Source: Flavobacteriaceae bacterium
GTDB taxonomy: Bacteria; Bacteroidota; Bacteroidia; Flavobacteriales; Flavobacteriaceae
NCBI GenBank assembly: GCA_002695445.1
Contig: NZOY01000056.1
Span: 7,058-14,909, forward strand
DNA length: 7,852 nucleotides
Direction of reading: 5' to 3'
In this document: positions 1 through 6,477 of the stretch, piece by piece
How the letters are laid out: every line of letters starts with the position of its first letter
Position numbering within the stretch: position 1 is the stretch's first letter
Translations under genes and position numbers: made by a program
Notes under the pieces: generated by a model
What the model was told of the DNA's origin: nothing
Database searches by the model: none
Seen by the model: only the letters and a program-made list of their open reading frames with translations

Positions 1-123
1 CAGGAATTTTTTAAAAACTATAAAATAGACAAGAAAGTTGATGGAAAATTAGGAAAACAAATCGAGTTGGCCAGTTATTGGAGCCATCAAATTGCTTGGT
101 ATTACTACTCTATTTCTAGGTAG
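1..123 (+). CDS. C-terminal end of an unidentified protein (5' partial)
   Basis: The frame starting at base 1 is open for 40 codons and closes with TAG at 121-123, so the window begins inside a gene whose start lies upstream. The visible tail is lysine-rich at first, then aromatic and more hydrophobic, ending in WSHQIAWYYYSISR. I recognise no family from this fragment. It lies in the same orientation as the small-gene cluster that begins at 241. It is separated from that cluster by 117 bases containing an inverted repeat that may end its transcript. Chance openness of 40 codons in such AT-rich DNA is possible but not likely, because TAA/TAG/TGA are frequent here. Confidence 0.6.
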   Translation, partial: QEFFKNYKIDKKVDGKLGKQIELASYWSHQIAWYYYSISR

Positions 124-140
124 ATAAAAAAACTATTCAC

Positions 141-190
141 TGAAGTTTCAAAGAATTAAAATTAATTAATTTCTGTTCTTTGAAACTTTG
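141..190. terminator. Long inverted repeat, possible terminator or operator
   Basis: Bases 143-155 (AAGTTTCAAAGAA) and 176-188 (TTCTTTGAAACTT) are perfect reverse complements, 13 bp. The stem extends to 141-155/176-190 if two G-U pairs are allowed. The 20-base loop is almost pure A/T. The hairpin starts 18 bases after the stop of the upstream gene and ends 50 bases before the next start, which suits a transcript end. It is not a classical rho-independent terminator: the stem is GC-poor and no clean T tract follows. A dyad operator for the downstream cluster is an alternative. Confidence 0.4.
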
Positions 191-240
191 AAGAATTTAT
201 TTTAAATTTAAATTTTAAAATCAATAACTATGTTGGTGCT

Positions 241-507
241 ATGAGCACGAACTATCTTAAACTTATCAGTAATAACACTAAAAGAAAGGAGAGATACTCA
301 GATAACTGGTTAATTAAGATAAACCCTCTTGCTATTGCAGAATACATTCAAAGAAAGGAGGAATATAGAATTAGTTGGAGGGCAGCTCGTGCCATTGCAA
401 ATGCTAAAATAAGCTGCGTTTATAGAGATTTAGTTCTTGAAGAAGAGAATATAAATTTAAGTGAAGAGATAATTAATGCTGATTTTGAGGAAATTGATGA
501 GAGTTGA
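241..507 (+). CDS. Small hypothetical protein, 88 aa
   Basis: Unrecognised. The protein is soluble-looking, with no signal peptide or membrane segment. The first two thirds are basic, including a short alanine-rich helical stretch (SWRAARAIANAKI, about residues 45-57). The last third is strongly acidic (EEENINLSEEI...FEEIDES). Such a basic-then-acidic layout occurs in small DNA- or protein-binding factors, but no helix-turn-helix can be claimed. ATG at 241 is the only methionine in the frame. It has no Shine-Dalgarno-like sequence, so this first gene may be leaderless or weakly initiated. The frame overlaps the next gene by 11 bases, making it the probable first gene of a four-gene cluster. 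Confidence 0.65.
   Translation: MSTNYLKLISNNTKRKERYSDNWLIKINPLAIAEYIQRKEEYRISWRAARAIANAKISCVYRDLVLEEENINLSEEIINADFEEIDES
487..491 (+). promoter_or_regulatory. Ribosome binding site fixing the start at 497
   Basis: GAGGA lies 5 bases before the ATG at 497, inside the end of the preceding gene. The alternative in-frame ATG at 476 has no comparable site and would lengthen the overlap to 32 bases, so 497 is preferred. Confidence 0.6.
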
Positions 508-673
508 TGAAATAGATAAATTAAATTTCCAAGCAGATATATTGGATAAAGCTACTGAGAAAGCTCTTAAACAGCTTGATAAAGAATTTAAAAACAAACC
601 AAGAAATTATTTCAATGAATGGTTTCGTTATATTGAACTTGTGGGAAGAGAGTTAAATAAATTTTTAAACTAA
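497..673 (+). CDS. Small hypothetical protein, 58 aa
   Basis: Unrecognised. Starting at the ATG with the good ribosome binding site gives MRVDEIDKLNFQADI and 58 residues. The protein is charged and predicted mostly helical, with a tryptophan-containing segment (NYFNEWFRYIELVGREL) near the C-terminus that could form an amphipathic interaction surface. It has no cysteine, signal peptide or membrane segment. It overlaps the previous gene by 11 bases and is separated from the next by a single base, so the three are very probably co-transcribed and translationally linked. A start at 476 would add seven residues. Confidence 0.6.
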   Translation: MRVDEIDKLNFQADILDKATEKALKQLDKEFKNKPRNYFNEWFRYIELVGRELNKFLN

Positions 674-674
674 T

Positions 675-896
675 ATGATTAAAAAATTAAAAAAAATATA
701 TAAAAAAAATCTAAGAAGAAAAGCAATTAAAAAGGTTGAGGAAAAAATTATTTATCAGCAAAAGTTGCTGAAAGATTATTCGATTGATGAATTAAGAAAA
801 CTTATACTTTTAGAAGAACAGAAAATTTTAAAGAAAATAAGTTGGAAAGGGGCGCTAATTGCACTGGGTGCAACCGTCGGCATTGCGCATATTTAA
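675..896 (+). CDS. Small basic protein with hydrophobic C-terminal tail, 73 aa
   Basis: Unrecognised. Residues 1-55 are a highly basic and charged helix-forming region (IKKLKKIYKKNLRRKAIKK, then EE/KK-rich, likely coiled). Residues 56-73 switch abruptly to the hydrophobic, glycine/alanine-rich tail WKGALIALGATVGIAHI, which ends the protein. The arrangement resembles a short tail-anchored or membrane-inserting peptide, but the hydrophobic run is only about 15 residues, short for a full transmembrane helix. The DNA for this tail (841-890) is 29/50 G+C, far above its surroundings, and contains a small TTGCA/TGCAA hairpin (859-863/869-873). It starts one base after the previous stop, and its TAA shares one base with the next ATG. 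A toxin- or holin-like role is conceivable but unproven. Confidence 0.65.
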   Translation: MIKKLKKIYKKNLRRKAIKKVEEKIIYQQKLLKDYSIDELRKLILLEEQKILKKISWKGALIALGATVGIAHI

Positions 897-1249
897 TGAT
901 TAAAATTATAATAAAACAATTTTTATATGGAAGATTATATTGCTGGATAAAAGAAAAATTAAGCTATTTCGCTGGATTTTTAATAACTATTCTATTAATT
1001 GTATATTTTCATAGTGAATTTATAAAGTTTATTTACAATACAAATACAGAAAAAAATTCGATTGTTGCCATTTCATATATAATAAAAAATTTACTAATTT
1101 TAATAGTTGTAGTTGGCTATTATTATTTTTTGTTTTTTATTAATAATTCTGAAAAAAAATTTAAAGAAAAAATAACTAAATTAAAGCATTACAAAACCTA
1201 CAATAAAATAAAAAGTTTAGATTATTTTTTAAGAGAGGAGGAATTATAG
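896..1249 (+). CDS. Small membrane protein with two predicted helices, 117 aa
   Basis: No family recognised. Two hydrophobic segments stand out: about residues 23-41 (FAGFLITILLIVYFHS region) and about 60-82 (YIIKNLLILIVVVGYYYFLFF). They are joined by a short polar loop (NTNTEKNS). A positively charged N-terminal arm (IKIIIKQFLYGRLY) and a lysine-rich tail follow the positive-inside pattern, so both ends are probably cytoplasmic. The protein ends in the acidic EEEL. I chose the ATG at 896, which overlaps the previous TAA as TAATG, the usual re-initiation arrangement. The in-frame ATG at 842 would overlap the previous gene by 55 bases and add a cysteine-rich stretch read from its GC-rich tail. 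This is the last gene of the small cluster, followed by a gene-free gap. Confidence 0.7.
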   Translation: MIKIIIKQFLYGRLYCWIKEKLSYFAGFLITILLIVYFHSEFIKFIYNTNTEKNSIVAISYIIKNLLILIVVVGYYYFLFFINNSEKKFKEKITKLKHYKTYNKIKSLDYFLREEEL

Positions 1250-1485
1250 AAAATTAAATTCAATTTAAGTTTCTAATGAAAAATTAGTTGAAATTATTAA
1301 AAAAAAAGTTATATAGATCATTAAGTTAAGTGATTTACTTGTTTAGACAATTGTTTGACTGATCCATTTGTTAAATAAATTTCTAGCAATTTTGTCATAT
1401 TAACCAAACAAAACTTAGGTTTTGCTATGGATTAATTGATAGAATGCAATTTTTTCAGGCAGAATCATATTTTGAAAGGAAAAAT
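1250..1485. other. Gene-free spacer, expected promoter region of the nuclease-helicase operon
   Basis: These 236 bases hold no convincing open frame on either strand. Visible elements are all weak. CTAAT/ATTAG (1273-1277/1283-1287) forms a small AT hairpin, followed by a run of ten A. GATCA/TGATC (1316-1320/1360-1364) is an inverted pair enclosing an ACAATTGT palindrome. CAAAAC-TTAG-GTTTTG (1409-1424) is a perfect 6-bp hairpin with a 4-base loop. TTGACT at 1355-1360 resembles a -35 box, with only a poor -10 (TAAATT, 1376-1381, 15 bases away). The operon promoter is expected here, but I cannot place it with confidence. Confidence 0.45.
1475..1480 (+). promoter_or_regulatory. Ribosome binding site fixing the start at 1486
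   Basis: AAAGGA ends 5 bases before the ATG at 1486. The in-frame ATG at 1444 lacks any such site, so the shorter protein is preferred. Confidence 0.6.
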
Positions 1486-1770
1486 ATGAAAAATTATTTG
1501 AAAAATAAAATGAAAGATAGACTCTCATACTGTAAGGAATGGAAAAATTCTGTAGATTTATACCTTGCAAATAAAGAAATATCTAAAAAAGCCGACAATG
1601 AGTACTATAAATCAAAACCAATACTTAAATTTTTTTTAGACATATATTTTTTACCATACAATTTACTTAAGCTGTTTAAATATATGAGAATGTTGCATGA
1701 GTATAAGAAAAACCAAGTAGAAATTAAAATTTTATCTAAAGAATTGAGCGATTATGAAGATTTTAGATAA
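1486..1770 (+). CDS. Small basic protein with hydrophobic segment, 94 aa
   Basis: Unrecognised. From the ATG with a Shine-Dalgarno site it is 94 residues; the in-frame ATG at 1444 would add 14 more. Residues 1-45 are lysine-rich and polar with a single cysteine (C16). Residues about 46-68 form an aromatic, hydrophobic stretch (ILKFFLDIYFLPYNLLKLF) containing D52 and a central proline. That makes it look more like a peripheral, amphipathic membrane-binding segment than a clean transmembrane helix. The C-terminal third is charged and probably helical. It is the first gene of the nuclease-helicase operon: its last 17 bases overlap the start of the large gene, which implies coupled translation. 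A partner or regulator role for the large enzyme is inferred from position only. Confidence 0.65.
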   Translation: MKNYLKNKMKDRLSYCKEWKNSVDLYLANKEISKKADNEYYKSKPILKFFLDIYFLPYNLLKLFKYMRMLHEYKKNQVEIKILSKELSDYEDFR

Positions 1771-4700
1771 GAAAATTTCATCGTCCCCAAGTGATCTAAA
1801 TAATTTTGTAAGCTGTAAATACCTTATTCAAAACGAAATAAAATTTTTAAATAAGGAAATACAAAGAAATGAGCAAAGCATAGATCAAAAACTTTGGAAA
1901 GAATTTGGTTTAAAGCATGAGAATAAGCACTTTAGGTTGTTTAAAGAAAAATATAAAAAAATTATATCTATAAAACAGGAGTTAAAAGAAGATGAAAGAT
2001 TTAAACTAACACTAGATGCAATTAATAAAGGTTATGATTTAATTTATCACGCCTATTTTATTGATGAAAATTTTAGGGGCGAGGCAGATTTTCTAATTAA
2101 AACTAATACCAAATCTAAAATTGGAAATTTCAGCTACGAAGTATACGATACAAAAGTTTCCAGAAAACCAAGACCAAGGCATATTTATCAAATAACAGCC
2201 TACTCTTCTATGTTAAGTAAGATACAAGGAATTCTTCCTGAAAGAATGCACCTAATCGATGGTTCTGACATTGTTCACAATTATAAAACAAAAGAATTTC
2301 TGGACTTTTATTTGTTTACAAAAAATAATTTTGAAAAATATCTAAAAAATATTTCTAAAGAAAAAGTTTATCCTGAAAAATGCTCACACTGTGCAGTATG
2401 TGATTATACAGAAGTATGCGAAAATATCTGGGAGAAGGATAATTATATTAATCAAGTTGCAAAAATTAATAGATCTCAGATTGAAAAATTAAAAAAGGTT
2501 GGAGTAACTACAGTTAAACAACTAGCAGAGGCAAATATTGATAAATTAAAAGTTAAGATCAATAAGCAGGCTTTAAAGGATAGAATTTCACAAGCCCAAC
2601 TCCAAGAGGAGAAAAGAGAAACAGGTCAAAGCAAATATATTATTTTGGACCCTGATAAAGGAAAAGGATTTTATAAATTACCTGAACCAGATGAAGGCGA
2701 TCTATTTTTTGATATTGAAGGTTTTCCTCAGGAAGATGGACGTGGATTCGAATATCTACATGGAATTTATTTTAAAAATAAAAATGATTATGAGTTTAAA
2801 TTCTTCTGGGCTAAAGATTTTAAAAATAAATATGAAAAAGAAAACTTTGTTGAATTAATAAAATTTTTTAAGGATCATTTTAAAAAGTATCCAAAAGCCC
2901 ATCTTTATCACTACAACTCTTATGAAAAACGTTCATTAAGACAACTTGCAAGTCTTTATTCATCTGATTTTCCTGAGGGAAGTAATTTTGTGGACACGCT
3001 TCTGAGAGCAGAGAGGTTTGTAGATCTATTTTTAATAATTAACCAATGTGTAAGAACCTCAGAAAAAGATATGTCTCTTAAATCTATTGAAGGAGTTTTA
3101 TATAATTTTCAAAGAAAAGGAGATGTTAAAAAAGCTGAAGACAGTGTAAAACTTTATGATTACTGGTTAACGTCTAAGGATGAAAATACAAAGAAAGATA
3201 TAATTGAGTACAATAAAGAAGACTGTGTATCAACGTATCAATTAAGAGAGTTTTTAATTAAAAATAAACCTGAAACAATTGACTGGTATTCAATTACCCC
3301 AGAGGATGAGAAAAAATCATACGATAAAAAACCTTGGGAAGAGGTTGAAGTTGAACTACTTAGAGCACTAGATAAAAAAGAGATAGCAAAAAATCCTTTA
3401 ACTGAAACAATTAGAAATCTTATTGGTTTTCATAGAAGAGAACAGAAACCAGAATGGTGGGAAATGTTTGATAGAATGGAAAAAACACATGATGAGTTAG
3501 AAGACGATGCTGAGTGCATTGGACAATGTATTCTTCAATCCCCTAAGCCTGAAAAAGTAGATAAAAGTTTTATTTTTACATACCAGTTTAACGATCAAGA
3601 TTATAAATTAAAAAAAGATTCGAGTGTCTATGATGCTCATATGAATACTTCAATTGGAAAAATTGAAGAAATAATTGAACATTCGCCAAATAAGAATATC
3701 GTCAAAATAAAGCTTGGAGAAAAAAAATATAATTCTATGGGTGAAATGCCAAGTGTCGTCTCACTTTCTAGAAGGGGAGCTCCTAATATTGCAGTGCTCG
3801 AGCAAGCTTTAAATAGATTTGTTGAAGATTACATAAACAAAAAAGGTTCAAGTTATAAGTCTATAATTGACCTACTGAACAGAGGGAACCCTGACCTAAA
3901 AGATATTAAATCTGGAGATCCATTAATTAATGAAAGTGAAAATATTACTAGTGAGTCTGTAAAAATAATTAAACAAATGAAAAATACTTGTTTAAGTATT
4001 CAAGGACCTCCAGGAACAGGTAAAACTTATAACAGCGCTAAGATAATAATAGAGCTGATGAAAGATGGAAAAAAAGTTGGTGTCTCTAGTAACTCACATG
4101 AAGCAATAAAAAATCTTTTATTTGAAATTGAAAGACAGGCAAAAGCTGAAAGCTTTAAATTCAAAGGAATGAAAAAGGGGAATAGTACCAATTTATTTGA
4201 AGGAGAATTCATCATCGATGTAATTAAAGATAAGCCCATAGATATAAAAGATTTTTCTTTATTTGCTGGGACAGCTTGGTTTTTTTCTAATGTAAGAATG
4301 GATCAAACTTTAGATTATCTTTTTATAGATGAGGCTGGGCAAGTTTCTTTGGCAAATACAATCTCTATGGCTACTAGTGCTAAAAATTTAGTGCTTATTG
4401 GGGATCAGATGCAGCTATCCCATCCAATTAGAGGAACGCATGAAGGATATGCCAAACTAAGTTCGCTTGATTATATTTTGGAAAATAGAGATACAATTCC
4501 ACCAGAACAGGGAATATTTTTAAGAGAAACAAGACGATTAAATAAACAAATATGTAAATATATATCTGATAGCTTTTACGATTCTAGGCTAATTCCTCAT
4601 AAAATTACTGAAAGTAGATCGGTAAATTTAGGTCTTAAAAATATTGAGGATGAAGGAATATTTTTTATCCCAACTGATCACTTTGGAAACTCTCAAAGAT

Positions 4701-5140
4701 CAGATGAAGAGGCTGAGATTGTGCATGATTATTACTCAAAAATAATAAAAAAAGATTTTGAAGATGAGAATGGAAAAGGAAAAATTGATATTGAAAACAT
4801 TATGGTTGTTGCACCTTTTAATGTTCAAACAAATAATATTAAACAAAAATTATTAAAAAAACATTCTGAGGATACAAGAATTGGTACGATAGATTTATTT
4901 CAAGGGCAAGAAGCAAAAGTAGTCTTTATATCAATGACTAGTTCGGATGCAGAAAATCTTCCAAGACACAAAGATTTTTTCTTCAATAGGAACAGACTTA
5001 ATGTTGCAATCTCCAGAGCTCAAAATGTTGCTATCATTCTTTTCAACCCTAATCTTTTATTAGCATCTGCCAACAGTATTCATGAAATGAGATTAATGAA
5101 TAACTTTTGTAAGCTTCTTATGTTTGAGGTTAAGAAATGA
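1754..5140 (+). CDS. TM0106-type RecB-like nuclease / DEDD exonuclease / SF1 helicase, 1128 aa
   Basis: Multidomain DNA- or RNA-processing enzyme; length and domain order fit the TM0106/COG2251 family. Residues about 10-225 are a RecB/Cas4-like PD-(D/E)XK nuclease, with GEADFLI (D112), YDTK (D132, K134) and QITAY (Q146, Y150). C21 plus C213, C216 and C222 in a CxxC-x5-C pattern are candidate ligands of a 4Fe-4S cluster; C210 is an extra cysteine. Residues about 235-285 look like a helix-hairpin-helix. Residues about 315-505 are an RNase H-fold 3'-5' exonuclease-like domain with DIEG (D320, E322), YNSYE (387-391) and YNKEDC (D490). Residues about 530-1125 are a Upf1/Dna2-type superfamily 1 helicase. 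It has Walker A GPPGTGKT (751-758), Walker B DEAG (859-862), GDQMQLS (883-889), FQGQE (1049-1053) and RLNVAISRAQ (1081-1090). All motifs look intact. It overlaps neighbours on both sides (17 and 4 bases). The exact substrate is unknown. Confidence 0.93.
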   Translation: MKILDKKISSSPSDLNNFVSCKYLIQNEIKFLNKEIQRNEQSIDQKLWKEFGLKHENKHFRLFKEKYKKIISIKQELKEDERFKLTLDAINKGYDLIYHAYFIDENFRGEADFLIKTNTKSKIGNFSYEVYDTKVSRKPRPRHIYQITAYSSMLSKIQGILPERMHLIDGSDIVHNYKTKEFLDFYLFTKNNFEKYLKNISKEKVYPEKCSHCAVCDYTEVCENIWEKDNYINQVAKINRSQIEKLKKVGVTTVKQLAEANIDKLKVKINKQALKDRISQAQLQEEKRETGQSKYIILDPDKGKGFYKLPEPDEGDLFFDIEGFPQEDGRGFEYLHGIYFKNKNDYEFKFFWAKDFKNKYEKENFVELIKFFKDHFKKYPKAHLYHYNSYEKRSLRQLASLYSSDFPEGSNFVDTLLRAERFVDLFLIINQCVRTSEKDMSLKSIEGVLYNFQRKGDVKKAEDSVKLYDYWLTSKDENTKKDIIEYNKEDCVSTYQLREFLIKNKPETIDWYSITPEDEKKSYDKKPWEEVEVELLRALDKKEIAKNPLTETIRNLIGFHRREQKPEWWEMFDRMEKTHDELEDDAECIGQCILQSPKPEKVDKSFIFTYQFNDQDYKLKKDSSVYDAHMNTSIGKIEEIIEHSPNKNIVKIKLGEKKYNSMGEMPSVVSLSRRGAPNIAVLEQALNRFVEDYINKKGSSYKSIIDLLNRGNPDLKDIKSGDPLINESENITSESVKIIKQMKNTCLSIQGPPGTGKTYNSAKIIIELMKDGKKVGVSSNSHEAIKNLLFEIERQAKAESFKFKGMKKGNSTNLFEGEFIIDVIKDKPIDIKDFSLFAGTAWFFSNVRMDQTLDYLFIDEAGQVSLANTISMATSAKNLVLIGDQMQLSHPIRGTHEGYAKLSSLDYILENRDTIPPEQGIFLRETRRLNKQICKYISDSFYDSRLIPHKITESRSVNLGLKNIEDEGIFFIPTDHFGNSQRSDEEAEIVHDYYSKIIKKDFEDENGKGKIDIENIMVVAPFNVQTNNIKQKLLKKHSEDTRIGTIDLFQGQEAKVVFISMTSSDAENLPRHKDFFFNRNRLNVAISRAQNVAIILFNPNLLLASANSIHEMRLMNNFCKLLMFEVKK
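5126..5129 (+). promoter_or_regulatory. Ribosome binding site for the exported protein at 5137
   Basis: GAGG lies 7 bases before the ATG at 5137, within the last codons of the helicase gene. Together with the ATGA overlap at 5137-5140, it supports both the start choice and translational coupling. Confidence 0.55.
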
Positions 5141-5493
5141 TAAAGTTTTTTTTAATAGTATTGTTATCTATATTCACGATTAATTTCTCTTATGCGGATA
5201 GCCATTGTAATATCGAAAGAAAGGAATGGATATCGTATCTTAAAAAAGAGTTAGCAAAAGATATTCAAGATGTAATCTATTCAAAAAACGAATGCTATAT
5301 CAATGTGGTGGCTTATGAGGGCAAGACAATGGAAGAACATCGTTTTATTAATTCTGAAAAAAATAGAGAGAATTTTATTAATCCAAATTTTGAAAATAGT
5401 TTTAACGAATTATTTGGAGATCTTTTTAAAGAAATAGAAACACCACCAATAAATTGGGTTCCAAAAAATTTTAGAGATGAAAAAAAATTATAA
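5137..5493 (+). CDS. Small secreted or periplasmic protein, 118 aa
   Basis: Unrecognised family. The N-terminus is a clear Sec signal peptide: MIK, a hydrophobic core over residues 4-17 (FFLIVLLSIFTINF), then SYA before D21, giving likely signal peptidase I cleavage after A20. There is no lipobox. The mature protein is about 98 residues with two cysteines (C24, C53) that could form one disulphide, then a charged, asparagine-rich C-terminal half ending WVPKNFRDEKKL. It is the only exported product in an operon otherwise made of intracellular-looking proteins. Its ATG overlaps the helicase stop as ATGA, and its end overlaps the next gene by 17 bases. A role at the cell envelope, such as DNA entry or sensing, is speculation from context. 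Confidence 0.75.
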   Translation: MIKFFLIVLLSIFTINFSYADSHCNIERKEWISYLKKELAKDIQDVIYSKNECYINVVAYEGKTMEEHRFINSEKNRENFINPNFENSFNELFGDLFKEIETPPINWVPKNFRDEKKL

Positions 5494-5824
5494 CAGAAAT
5501 CCTAAAGGTTTGAACCAATGGGCGCTAAGAAGTAATGAAGAAATTCAAAAGATAATTGATAAACATCCCTCGTGGACTAAGAAGGATTTTCGTGGTGAGG
5601 GAAGATTAAATCCTAAAAAAGAAAATGCTTTATTAAGTAGGAAAGAAACAGAAAGAACAGGGTTAAAGTTCGGTCATTATGGAAAAAGGAAAGTATCCAT
5701 TAAGGAAATTTATAAACACTCAACAAGAGAAAGTATTAAAGAATTTGAAAATAAACAAATAGATGAAGAAACTTTTAGAAATAGAGCTAGAACTAAAAAA
5801 CAGCGAGATCTGAGTATTAATTAA
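5477..5824 (+). CDS. Small very basic protein, 115 aa
   Basis: Unrecognised. It is rich in lysine and arginine throughout, has no cysteine, and has no signal peptide or membrane segment. A patch near residues 37-50 (DFRGEGRLNPKKEN), a glycine/aromatic turn (GLKFGHYGKRK, 62-72) and a helical, charged C-terminus (SIKEFENKQIDEETFRNRARTKKQR) suggest a nucleic-acid-binding protein, but no named fold is visible. The ATG at 5477 lies inside the previous gene (17-base overlap) with no good Shine-Dalgarno, so translation probably depends on ribosomes arriving from the exported-protein gene. Its TAA shares one base with the next start (TAATG). The predicted nucleic-acid binding rests on composition alone. 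Confidence 0.7.
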   Translation: MKKNYNRNPKGLNQWALRSNEEIQKIIDKHPSWTKKDFRGEGRLNPKKENALLSRKETERTGLKFGHYGKRKVSIKEIYKHSTRESIKEFENKQIDEETFRNRARTKKQRDLSIN

Positions 5825-6411
5825 TGAAATTTAGAGAATTTTTAGACACTCAACTAAAAAAAGGAAATACAAGTTGGGAAAGCAGAAGTGAAATTATTCG
5901 TGCATCTGGAAGCCCCCAAAGCGGCTATACAGTAAAAGTTTTAAAAGAGTATGGTGATAAATTTCAGTTTGGATCAGTCACTGAAATTAAAAATAAAGAA
6001 ATTAAAAAATACTTTGCAAAACAACCTAAGGATAGCTTTATAAGTGTGGAGGGTGCAGCTAAACAAATACAGAAAGAATTACCCAAAGGAATTATTATTG
6101 GTGAAACCATCATCTACAGTCGCCTAGAGGATCCAACCTTTAATATTAATAACTTAAAACCTCAAACACTTGATAATCAGGTATCTAAAACAGCTCCATA
6201 TGACGTTAAAATTACTAAAGAGTTTAGAGAAAAATTAAAACAATTAAGGGAGCCTGGTGTTTATTTATATATTGAAGTTACACAGAGAGGTGGAAATACT
6301 TTGAGACTTAAAACGGGTGGAGGATTATTTAAAATATCAGATAATTCATATCCTCCAAATGATGCCAGTTTAAAGCTTATAAAAAAAAGTATTGAGGAAA
6401 ATAGAAAGTAG
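5824..6411 (+). CDS. Hypothetical protein, 195 aa, last gene of the operon
   Basis: Unrecognised. It is soluble-looking, with no cysteine, signal peptide or membrane helix. The N-terminal part (1-35) is polar. Residues 35-110 alternate short strand-like and helical stretches, including FISVEGAAKQIQKELPKGIIIGE (72-94). The C-terminal half has a strand-rich core, EPGVYLYIEVTQRGG (143-157), followed by LRLKTGGGLFKI (160-171) and a lysine-rich last helix. The glycine-rich turn between hydrophobic strands might form a binding loop, but this is only a visual impression. It begins with a TAATG overlap and ends 66 bases before the convergent MORN gene stops, so it should be the last gene of the operon. 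Proteins starting MKFREFL also occur among phage hypotheticals, which is not enough for a call. Confidence 0.78.
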   Translation: MKFREFLDTQLKKGNTSWESRSEIIRASGSPQSGYTVKVLKEYGDKFQFGSVTEIKNKEIKKYFAKQPKDSFISVEGAAKQIQKELPKGIIIGETIIYSRLEDPTFNINNLKPQTLDNQVSKTAPYDVKITKEFREKLKQLREPGVYLYIEVTQRGGNTLRLKTGGGLFKISDNSYPPNDASLKLIKKSIEENRK

Positions 6412-6459
6412 AGAGTTAAATATTTTTAGAATTTATGATCTTCAATTTAAATACTTTCT
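6403..6459. terminator. Possible shared terminator between convergent genes
   Basis: AGAAAGTA (6403-6410) pairs perfectly with TACTTTCT (6452-6459). After a small bulge, TTAAAT (6416-6421) pairs with ATTTAA (6445-6450), leaving a 23-base loop. It spans the stop of the 195-aa gene and ends just before the stop of the opposing MORN gene. The stem is AT-rich and no clear T tract follows in either direction, so it is only a weak candidate. Confidence 0.27.
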
Positions 6460-6477
6460 GTAATGAATTATTAAATT

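Noticed and set aside
199..221. TTTAAATTTAAA palindromic stretch as an operator
   Set aside because: It is simple AT-repeat sequence, of a kind expected in such AT-rich spacer.
230..244. Four-codon leader frame (MLVL, stop) overlapping the ATG at 241
   Set aside because: It is too short to distinguish from chance and has no ribosome binding site.
476..496. Start at 476 for the 58-aa gene
   Set aside because: No ribosome binding site precedes it, whereas GAGGA lies 5 bases before 497.
842..895. Longer start (ATG at 842) for the two-helix membrane protein
   Set aside because: It would overlap the 73-aa gene by 55 bases and read its GC-rich tail out of frame as a Cys-rich peptide. The TAATG junction at 894-898 is a better start.
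1444..1485. Start at 1444 for the 94-aa gene
   Set aside because: No ribosome binding site is seen; AAAGGA is well placed before 1486. The longer form remains possible.
1754..2430. Cas4-like nuclease domain as a sign of a CRISPR-Cas locus
   Set aside because: No repeat-spacer array and no other cas-like gene is present. The domain is fused to a helicase, as in the TM0106 family, not a stand-alone Cas4.
4027..4239. 70-codon minus-strand open frame
   Set aside because: It lies entirely inside the helicase gene next to Walker A, and its low-complexity Ser/Leu/Phe-rich product is what the antisense of Lys/Glu-rich coding DNA gives.
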